This document shows, piece after piece, positions 6,931 through 12,317 of a DNA stretch of 12,317 bases. Both the position numbers and the translations under genes were made by a program. Under the pieces are notes generated by a model that worked only from the letters and a program-made list of their open reading frames with translations, did no database searches and was not told where the DNA came from. Each line of letters opens with the position of its first letter. Within the stretch, counting starts at the first letter, position 1. The DNA is from Savagea sp. (GTDB taxonomy: Bacteria; Bacillota; Bacilli; Bacillales_A; Planococcaceae), in the NCBI GenBank assembly GCA_030146155.1, contig JASLCF010000073.1:1-12317 (forward strand). The letters run 5' to 3'.

Positions 6931-6966
6931 AAACTAGTCATCCTTGTTGATGGTTAGTTTTTTTTT
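6931..6966 (+). terminator. Rho-independent terminator of csbD
   Basis: A 12-bp stem (6931-6942 with 6949-6960) pairs completely when two G-U wobbles are allowed, around the loop CTTGTT, and runs into nine T residues (6958-6966). It starts 9 bases after the csbD stop codon and separates csbD from the exporter gene. Confidence 0.88.
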
Positions 6967-7029
6967 GCCTTTTAGCTGCTTTAAAAGTGTATGATTTGAA
7001 TGAACTTGTAAAGAATAGGAGGAACACGG

Positions 7030-7932
7030 ATGCAGAAATTATTTTACCCTTTTCTCATCATTTTTGCCGCGAGTTGTTACGGCATTTTATCTACAATTAT
7101 TAAATTAGCAATACACGATGGCTTCACAGCTTCTCAAGCAGTGACGAGTCAATACTATATTGGTTTCGCTATCACCTTAGTGATTTTTGCAGTTACGAAA
7201 CGGAATATCCCTCAATTTAAGGGTGGGAAAATCTTACTCTTGGGAGGGCTTTTTACTGCAACAACAGGTACTGTTTATGGGCAAGCTGTTGAATACATGC
7301 CCGCATCACTTGCAGTGGTCATGCTCTTTCAATTTACTTGGATTGGCATGCTTTTCGATTCGATTGCGAAGAAGCGTCTTCCTAACCGATCAGAACTGCT
7401 TTCACTTGTCTTCCTATTTGGAGGAACCATATTAGCGGCTGGAGTCATTGATGTCGACCTTTCTGTTATTCCATGGCAAGGTTGGTTATTTGGACTTGCT
7501 TCCGCAGTGAGCTTCTCTTCTTTTATGATGGTCAATCAAAAGCAAGTAGAAGGTTTAGATACAACTACTCGTTTACTATTCACTTCTTTATTTGCTGCTT
7601 TCTTCATTTCGATTTTCCAATCCCCTGAGATCATTTGGGATGGTACCTTATTGTCGGGTGGTCTTTGGAAGTATGGAGCGATTTTAGGACTATTCGGTGT
7701 TGTCATCCCTATTTATCTTTTCTCTACAGCTGTCCCTAAAGTGGGAGCTGGTACTGCTTCCATCTTAAGTGCTATGGAATTACCCGTTGCTATCACAGCT
7801 TCCATGTTATTATTAGGAGAGAAACTGACTTCCTTACAATTCGTCGGCATTTTTATCATCTTATTTGGGATGACACTTCCAACTCTTGTAGATATGCACC
7901 GAGAGAGAAAAAAACGATTCAATACGACTTGA
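7030..7932 (+). CDS. EamA/DMT family transporter
   Basis: A 300-residue membrane protein with about ten hydrophobic helices arranged as two EamA repeats (roughly 5-135 and 150-290), the layout of the drug/metabolite transporter superfamily. The first repeat shows the TATTGTVYGQAVEYMPASLA segment and the second PKVGAGTASILSAMELPVA, both typical of the end of each repeat. LLLGEKLTSLQFVGIFIIL is the usual final-helix pattern. Members export amino acids, nucleosides or other small metabolites, and the substrate cannot be inferred. The N-terminus MQKLFYPFLIIFAASCYG runs directly into the first helix. ATG at 7030 has AGGAGGA upstream. A basic tail ends in the cytoplasm. The alaX gene follows after 22 bp without a terminator, so the two probably form an operon. 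A possible TATGAT -10 lies at 6990-6995 with no convincing -35. Confidence 0.9.
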   Translation: MQKLFYPFLIIFAASCYGILSTIIKLAIHDGFTASQAVTSQYYIGFAITLVIFAVTKRNIPQFKGGKILLLGGLFTATTGTVYGQAVEYMPASLAVVMLFQFTWIGMLFDSIAKKRLPNRSELLSLVFLFGGTILAAGVIDVDLSVIPWQGWLFGLASAVSFSSFMMVNQKQVEGLDTTTRLLFTSLFAAFFISIFQSPEIIWDGTLLSGGLWKYGAILGLFGVVIPIYLFSTAVPKVGAGTASILSAMELPVAITASMLLLGEKLTSLQFVGIFIILFGMTLPTLVDMHRERKKRFNTT

Positions 7933-7954
7933 AAACAGCCAAAGGAGATTGACT

Positions 7955-9157
7955 ATGACAACTAAACTTTATTATGAGGATGCTTATCAAACTGATTTTA
8001 CTGCAACGATTATAGAACGAGGACTCACAGCCGCAGGACAAACTTGGCTCGTGCTCAACCAAACAGCTTTTTATCCAACTGGCGGAGGACAACCTCATGA
8101 CCTTGGAACAATCGAAGACATTCCAGTAGCTTCTGTGGAACTGGAGAATGACCGTATTGTACATACGCTAACTGCTCAACTTTCTGAACAAGTAACTTCT
8201 GTAAATGGTAAAGTAGATTTTGATTATCGTTTCGATTTAATGCAGCAACATACCGGTCAACATATTGTCAGTGCGATTTTCAAAGATTTGTATGGTTATG
8301 AAACAAGTAGCTTTCATCTCGGAGATATCAGTTTAACGATTGATTTATCTACTGACCAACTCACAACAGAACAGTTGGCACTTGTAGAACGAAAAGCCAA
8401 CGACGTCATTTTACAAAATTTAAGTATCGAGAAAAAGTTTGTTACACGAGAGGACTTAAGCCAATATACATTGCATAAGCCTATTGAGCTAGAGGGGCCC
8501 ATCCGTCTTGTCATTATTCCTGATATTGATACCAATGGGTGCGGAGGACTTCATCCACATACAACTTCTGAAGTACGACTGATTAAATTATTAGACACAG
8601 AAAAAATAAAAAAGAAAACACGGTTGTCTTTTTTGTGTGGAGAACGTGCAATGCGCCATTATCAAATGCAACACGAGCGTGTACAAGCAGTAGCTACTTT
8701 ATTACAAACTAACCATCGTAGTATTGCTAGTAGACTAGAAACGGTTTTAGAAGATCGAAAAGAGCAACAACAGTTGATTAAACAACTCACAGAACAGTTG
8801 CTACCTTATGAAGCTGAGCGTTATATTCAATCGGAAGACATCGTTATCGTAGACTACTTACCTGAAAAAGATATGGGACAACTTCAACAATTAGCACAAC
8901 TTATCGTCAATCAAAAGCAAGAAAGTACGACTATCTTTTTAACCAAGAACGCTGATTTCTTTTCCATTATCGGCGTTACTCATCCCGATCACTCCGAACA
9001 TTTACAACCCCTTATGCAGACTATTTTCAATCGTTGGAATGGGCGTGGTGGAGGAAGACCTTACACGATACAAGGCAGCATACAACCTGATGAAAACCTT
9101 TCAAGTGTACAACAAAAAATCAAGAGACTTGCTAAAAGTGCTCAGTCACTGAGCTAA
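7955..9157 (+). CDS. AlaX-type alanyl-tRNA editing protein (with DHHA1 domain)
   Basis: A 400-residue, free-standing trans-editing protein homologous to the editing part of alanyl-tRNA synthetase. It should hydrolyse mischarged Ser- or Gly-tRNA(Ala) in the cytosol. An N-terminal β-barrel contains FYPTGGGQPHDLG (39-51). The editing core has QQHTGQH (His99, His103) and GCGGLHPH (Cys196, His200), together the four expected zinc ligands. A coiled-coil region (about 235-285) leads to a C-terminal DHHA1 domain with GRGGGRP (363-369). There is no synthetase catalytic domain, so this is the long AlaX form rather than AlaRS. The start is ATG at 7955, 7 nt after GGAG (7944-7947). A TTG at 7949 lies too close to that site. 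The preceding exporter gene ends 22 bp away. Confidence 0.9.
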   Translation: MTTKLYYEDAYQTDFTATIIERGLTAAGQTWLVLNQTAFYPTGGGQPHDLGTIEDIPVASVELENDRIVHTLTAQLSEQVTSVNGKVDFDYRFDLMQQHTGQHIVSAIFKDLYGYETSSFHLGDISLTIDLSTDQLTTEQLALVERKANDVILQNLSIEKKFVTREDLSQYTLHKPIELEGPIRLVIIPDIDTNGCGGLHPHTTSEVRLIKLLDTEKIKKKTRLSFLCGERAMRHYQMQHERVQAVATLLQTNHRSIASRLETVLEDRKEQQQLIKQLTEQLLPYEAERYIQSEDIVIVDYLPEKDMGQLQQLAQLIVNQKQESTTIFLTKNADFFSIIGVTHPDHSEHLQPLMQTIFNRWNGRGGGRPYTIQGSIQPDENLSSVQQKIKRLAKSAQSLS

Positions 9158-9200
9158 CAGATGGCATGGCTTGTGAACAAGCATCATTATTTTCCATATT

Positions 9201-9242
9201 AAAAAGCGTTTGAAATCAAATGAATGATTTCAAACGCTTTTT
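9201..9242. terminator. Bidirectional terminator between alaX and the cytochrome gene
   Basis: A perfect 18-bp inverted repeat (9201-9218 with 9225-9242) has a 6-base loop, AATGAA. The A-run on the left arm and the T-run on the right arm let it end transcripts from both sides. It sits between two convergent genes, 43 bp after the alaX stop and 13 bp before the end of the cytochrome gene. Confidence 0.93.
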
Positions 9243-9255
9243 TATGCTGTGCTTA

Positions 9256-10242
9256 TTATTTTTTTCCTAAAACTTGTTCCCAATCAATTGTTCCTGCTTT
9301 GATTTCATCACGACGTTCTTGGTTCATGATATCAGAAGGAACTTTTCCGCCTGGCCAATCTTTCGCATGACCTGGGTAAACATCACGCTCTTGTGAAAGA
9401 ATGAAGGCTGCTAAATCAGATGCCTCTTGATCAGACAATGAATTTTCTTGTCCAACTGGCATGTTTCGTTGGATATATCCTGCCATTTTACTCATACGCG
9501 CAAGGCCCGCACCATCATTGAATGACCCTGATCCCCATAATGCAGGACCTGTGTTCGCTCCTGTTCCTGACCCGTCAGCTGCGTGACATGCGATACAAGA
9601 TTGAGCATAAAGCTCCTCACCATTATCAATATTTGGAACAGGTACATCATCCATACTGTTCAAATGACGCCATGGTAATTCTGCACCTACAGGAATACCT
9701 TCAGAAATATAAGTTAAATACGCTACCATTGCTTTCAAGTTTGGATCATTTGGTTCAAATTTTGTACCATTCATACTACGAATCATACAACCATTGATAC
9801 GATCTTCTAAAGTAACAATCTTACCTGAACGTGGGATAAACATCGGATATACTGCTGATACCCCTACCATTGAAGATGAGTGCTCATCCATTCCTGCACC
9901 AGCGTGACAGCTCGTACATGACAACTCATTGACTAACTTCTCTCCATCTTCAGCAGACGCTGCTTCACCGCGTAAAACTTCTGAAGTGTTGTTTGTTAGT
10001 TCATACCCTTTTAAAATTGCTTCACCTAGTGGTCCTTCTGGCACATCATCTAGTGAAGGTGGGTTATGCGCAATCGCTCCGCCTTTGTTTGCTTCTTCTG
10101 TCTCTTCTACTTCTGGCTTCTTCTCAGCCTCTTGTTTTGTTTTTTGCATTTGTGCTCCCATTAATCCAATTGTGATCAAAGCACCGAAAAATAACAGTGC
10201 AAAGATAATTGTTAAGGAACTTCTTTTTTGTGGTTGACTCAT
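9256..10242 (-). CDS. tsdA: Membrane-anchored dihaem cytochrome c, TsdA-like (probable thiosulfate dehydrogenase)
   Basis: A 328-residue protein with one N-terminal membrane segment (about 9-30), no lipobox cysteine, and then a charged linker (32-55). Most of it should face outside the membrane. Two haem-binding motifs follow: CTSCH (109-113) and CIACH (216-220). After the first comes VSAVYPMFIPRSG and RINGCMIRSMNG, with Cys152 placed like the distal cysteine ligand of haem 1 in the SoxA/TsdA fold. After the second comes GPALWGSGSFNDGAG and an adjacent Lys252-Met253, resembling the Lys/Met pair reported as haem 2 ligands in TsdA. TsdA couples two thiosulfates into tetrathionate and passes electrons to the respiratory chain. 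The reaction is inferred, and tetrathionate reduction is also possible. AAGGAGGT (10250-10257) precedes the ATG by 7 nt. Confidence 0.75.
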   Translation of the reverse strand: MSQPQKRSSLTIIFALLFFGALITIGLMGAQMQKTKQEAEKKPEVEETEEANKGGAIAHNPPSLDDVPEGPLGEAILKGYELTNNTSEVLRGEAASAEDGEKLVNELSCTSCHAGAGMDEHSSSMVGVSAVYPMFIPRSGKIVTLEDRINGCMIRSMNGTKFEPNDPNLKAMVAYLTYISEGIPVGAELPWRHLNSMDDVPVPNIDNGEELYAQSCIACHAADGSGTGANTGPALWGSGSFNDGAGLARMSKMAGYIQRNMPVGQENSLSDQEASDLAAFILSQERDVYPGHAKDWPGGKVPSDIMNQERRDEIKAGTIDWEQVLGKK

Positions 10243-10472
10243 TTTTACGACCTCCTTATTCTTAATTCAAAATTAGCATACTTTCCAATGAGTCGTCTAT
10301 ATCAATTTTAGGAGATTCACCTTTTCACATATAAAGTTTTGACAAATCTATTACACAATTTAGAAATTAGGTAAATTCATCATACTTTACACCCTTACCT
10401 TAAGAATTGGAAACCCGAAAATAAACTAAAGCCCTATCTTAAAAAGAGTGATTTCATTTAAACCACACAATT

Positions 10473-10491
10473 AACAACGATTATCATTCTC
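10473..10491 (+). promoter_or_regulatory. Fur-box-like operator upstream of hrtB
   Basis: The 19-bp site matches 15 of 19 positions of the classical Fur box, including GATTATCATT without a mismatch (10479-10488). The right half of the Bacillus 7-1-7 motif, ATTATCA, is perfect, while the left half matches 4 of 7. It lies 7 bp upstream of a possible -35 for hrtB and more than 200 bp from the cytochrome start. Binding by Fur or by a relative such as PerR or Zur is inferred from the sequence alone. Confidence 0.5.
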
Positions 10492-10498
10492 TTTTTAG

Positions 10499-10533
10499 TT
10501 TACATTCGATTAATAGTAGTAGAAAATGGGTAT
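10499..10533 (+). promoter_or_regulatory. Overlapping σA-like and σB-like promoter candidates for hrtB
   Basis: A σB-like pair, GATTAA (10508-10513) and GGGTAT (10528-10533), has 14-bp spacing and matches the consensus at 5 of 6 and 6 of 6 bases. A σA-like pair, TTTACA (10499-10504) and GAAAAT (10522-10527), has 17-bp spacing and matches 5 of 6 and 4 of 6. Both would start transcription shortly before the AAGGA ribosome binding site at 10555-10559. No direct repeat resembling the HssR operator of staphylococcal hrtAB was seen. Confidence 0.45.
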
Positions 10534-10569
10534 AGTGAATTATTATACAAAGAGAAGGATGGTGCAACA

Positions 10570-11649
10570 ATGTTTTTGGCATGGAATGAAATTAAAAGAA
10601 ATAAATTAAGATTTACTTTAATTATCGGCGTCCTGATGTTAGTGGCTTATCTTGTATTTTTTCTATCTGGATTAGCGACTGGCCTCCAAACTTTAAATCG
10701 TGAAGGGGTGGATAAATGGAAAGCAGATGCCATTATTCTAACAGATGAGGCTGATCGTAGTTTATTCCAATCCGTCATGACTATGGATAAGAAAGATGAA
10801 ATCCAAGCAAAAGAGATTGCCCCTTTAGGTCAATTAAGTGCGATTGCCAGTGATGGGGAAGAAAAGAAAAATATTTCCCTCTTCGGTATTGACCCTGATA
10901 GCTTTCTCATGCCTGAATTAACAGAAGGAGAAGCTTTTCAAAAAAAATACGAAGTGATCATCAGTGATCAACTCAAAGAACAAGATTTTAAAATAGGAGA
11001 CACCTTTAAACTTTCCGCTTCAGAGATTGAATTAAAAGTCGTAGGTTTTACAGATGAAGCAAGATTCAATGGAGCACCTATCATCTATAGCGACTTTGAC
11101 ACCTTTAGAGATTTGAAATTTGGGGAAAATAATGAAGCGATGCGTACTGCATTAAACGGATTTGTTTTACGTACAGAAAATGATGCAGACTTGTCAAAAG
11201 TAACGCAAGACTCTTCACTTGAAGTGATTCCTATTGAAAATTTCATTGAGAAATTACCGGGTTATTCTGAACAAAACTTAACACTTACACTCATGATTTA
11301 CTTCCTCTTAGTGATTTCAGCAGTCGTGATTGCAATTTTCCTTTATGTATTGACTGTTCAAAAAACAAATATCTTTGGCGTGATGAAAGCACAAGGTATT
11401 TCAAGTAGCTATCTTGCTAAATCAGTAATCGCTCAAACATTCATTCTTTCATTTGTCGGAGTAATTATTGGACTTGGTTTAACCTTGCTAACCGGCTTAT
11501 TTTTACCTGAGGCAGTTCCTGTCACATTTAACATACCGATTATGTTAATCTATGGTGCAATTTTCGTTATTGTAGCCATTATCGGATCTCTGTTCTCTGT
11601 AAGAACTATTGTGAAAATTGACCCATTGCAAGCGATTGGAGGAGCATAA
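10570..11649 (+). CDS. hrtB: HrtB-like haem-efflux ABC transporter permease
   Basis: A 359-residue membrane protein with the MacB/FtsX topology: one N-terminal helix (about 14-38), a large extracellular domain (about 40-235), then three helices (about 241-262, 285-310 and 323-343). The FtsX-type core between helices two and three contains TNIFGVMKAQGISSSYLAKS, the coupling region facing the ATPase. The N-terminal pattern NEIKRNKLRFTLI and a first helix ending in FFLSGLATGL resemble HrtB. HrtBA removes toxic haem from the membrane in staphylococci and related bacteria. Haem as substrate is inferred from similarity and from the partner ATPase; another MacB-like substrate is possible. ATG at 10570 follows AAGGA with 10-nt spacing. 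The gene ends 2 bp before hrtA and forms an operon with it. Confidence 0.8.
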   Translation: MFLAWNEIKRNKLRFTLIIGVLMLVAYLVFFLSGLATGLQTLNREGVDKWKADAIILTDEADRSLFQSVMTMDKKDEIQAKEIAPLGQLSAIASDGEEKKNISLFGIDPDSFLMPELTEGEAFQKKYEVIISDQLKEQDFKIGDTFKLSASEIELKVVGFTDEARFNGAPIIYSDFDTFRDLKFGENNEAMRTALNGFVLRTENDADLSKVTQDSSLEVIPIENFIEKLPGYSEQNLTLTLMIYFLLVISAVVIAIFLYVLTVQKTNIFGVMKAQGISSSYLAKSVIAQTFILSFVGVIIGLGLTLLTGLFLPEAVPVTFNIPIMLIYGAIFVIVAIIGSLFSVRTIVKIDPLQAIGGA

Positions 11650-11651
11650 AC

Positions 11652-12317
11652 ATGACTGTCGTTGAATTAAAAAATGTGACTAAAACCTTTGGTGAAGGAC
11701 ATAAAAAAGTAGAAGCTTTAAAACCCACTCAATTTTCTGCTGAAAAAGGCGAATTAATTGCAATTATAGGACCTTCTGGTTCAGGTAAAAGTACTTTCCT
11801 AACCATTGTTGGCGGTTTACTGTCACCGACTGAAGGAGAAGTCATCATTAATGGAAAGAACTTTGCAGCAGTTTCGGAAAAAAAGCGTTCTGCATTAAGA
11901 TTAGAAGAAATTGGCTTCATTTTACAAGCTAGTAACACAGTTCCTTTTTTAACCGTTCAGCAACAATTCGAATTATTAGACCGAGTGAAAGAAAATAACT
12001 TAAAGGAAAAAGAACTTGAACAATTGCTCTCAGATTTAGATATTGAGCATTTGAAAAATAAATACCCTACTGATTTATCTGGCGGTGAAAGACAGCGTTT
12101 AGCAATTGCACGTGCGATGTATACGAACCCTTCCATTATCTTAGCAGATGAACCTACAGCCTCTCTTGATTCAGAGCGTGCATTTGAAGTCATGGAGTTA
12201 TTACAAAAAGAAACAAAAAATAAAAACACGACCACACTTGTAGTTACACACGATACACGACTCATCGAGTACTTTGATAAAGTGTATAAAATGGTAGATG
12301 GGGTACTTACTTTAGAA
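11652..12317 (+). CDS. hrtA: HrtA-like haem-efflux ABC transporter ATP-binding protein (3' end cut by the window)
   Basis: 222 codons are open to the right edge without a stop; staphylococcal HrtA is about this long, so only the last few residues are missing. All ABC ATPase motifs are present: Walker A GPSGSGKST (40-48), Q-loop Gln92, signature LSGGE (142-146), Walker B IILADEP (162-168), D-loop SLD (171-173) and switch His200. RLEEIGFILQASNTVPFL (83-100) closely resembles the same stretch of S. aureus HrtA. The protein powers haem export through HrtB at the cytoplasmic face. ATG at 11652 has GGAGGAG (11638-11644) 7 nt upstream, inside the end of hrtB, and only 2 bp separate the genes. Any downstream gene, such as an hssRS-type sensor pair, lies outside the window. 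Confidence 0.85.
   Translation, partial: MTVVELKNVTKTFGEGHKKVEALKPTQFSAEKGELIAIIGPSGSGKSTFLTIVGGLLSPTEGEVIINGKNFAAVSEKKRSALRLEEIGFILQASNTVPFLTVQQQFELLDRVKENNLKEKELEQLLSDLDIEHLKNKYPTDLSGGERQRLAIARAMYTNPSIILADEPTASLDSERAFEVMELLQKETKNKNTTTLVVTHDTRLIEYFDKVYKMVDGVLTLE

Larger units (their letters stand above)
10243..10569. other. Divergent intergenic region between the cytochrome gene and hrtB
   Basis: This 327-bp AT-rich gap contains no credible gene. It holds the ribosome binding site of the cytochrome gene (10250-10257, minus strand), a Fur-box-like site (10473-10491) and overlapping σA/σB-like promoter candidates for hrtB (10499-10533). An imperfect inverted repeat, AAAAAGAGTGAT (10441-10452) with ATCA and CTCTTTTT (10483-10496), spans the Fur-like site with a loop of about 30 bases. 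No convincing promoter for the cytochrome gene was found. A lone TTGACA at 10339-10344 has no good -10 partner. Confidence 0.6.

Noticed and set aside
7955..9157. Truncated alanyl-tRNA synthetase pseudogene
   Set aside because: The protein begins with a proper ribosome binding site, keeps all zinc ligands and the DHHA1 motif, and matches free-standing long AlaX proteins.
10339..10367. Perfect TTGACA -35 hexamer inside the cytochrome-hrtB gap
   Set aside because: At 16-18 bp spacing only TAGAAA, AGAAAT or GAAATT follow, none a convincing -10, and no gene or hairpin lies close downstream.
10441..10496. Long inverted repeat around the Fur-like site as a terminator
   Set aside because: The loop is about 30 bases, one arm has a two-base bulge, and the T-run belongs to the stem itself.
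1..12317. CRISPR array, tRNA, rRNA, transposase or phage genes
   Set aside because: No regularly spaced repeats, cloverleaf structures, rRNA-like stretches or mobile-element proteins were seen on either strand.

Overview
The window looks like chromosomal DNA of a low-GC, Gram-positive, respiring member of the Bacillales. It has strong AGGAGG-type ribosome binding sites, TTG starts, σA- and σB-like promoters, CsbD, DUF2187, CstB and HrtBA homologues, and a membrane-anchored cytochrome c. A Planococcaceae-like or Staphylococcaceae-like genome is plausible, but I cannot name the species. No rRNA, tRNA, CRISPR array, transposase or phage gene is visible.

Left part (1-2590): a short GC-rich fragment at the left edge resembles the end of an interspersed repeat. 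It is followed by a promoter, a leader carrying an intrinsic-terminator-like hairpin, and a small DUF2187 gene with its own terminator. Next come a YhhN-family lysoplasmalogenase gene and pepT (tripeptidase), overlapping by 4 bp. A branched hairpin separates pepT from the convergent gene cstB.

Middle (2592-6526, minus strand): cstB encodes a persulfide dioxygenase fused to a degenerate and an active rhodanese domain. Upstream on the same strand is an acetyl-CoA hydrolase/CoA-transferase family gene. Upstream of that is a separately terminated AI-2E/PerM-family membrane protein gene. Divergent from it is csbD, with a σB-like promoter and a strong terminator.

Right part (7030-12317): an EamA-family exporter gene and an AlaX-type alanyl-tRNA editing protein gene form a probable two-gene operon. 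It converges on a TsdA-like membrane-anchored dihaem cytochrome c through an 18-bp perfect hairpin terminator. Divergent from the cytochrome, across a 327-bp intergenic region with a Fur-box-like site and σA/σB-like promoter candidates, lies hrtBA (haem-efflux ABC transporter). hrtA runs off the right edge without a stop codon.

Two functional themes emerge. The first is sulfur: CstB-type enzymes turn persulfides into thiosulfate, and TsdA-type cytochromes oxidise thiosulfate to tetrathionate, so the window could encode two consecutive steps of sulfide disposal. The second is haem and stress: a dihaem cytochrome sits head to head with a haem exporter under what may be iron- and σB-linked control. 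Several start codons are best placed inside the longest open frame (DUF2187, lysoplasmalogenase, cstB, the AI-2E protein, AlaX).
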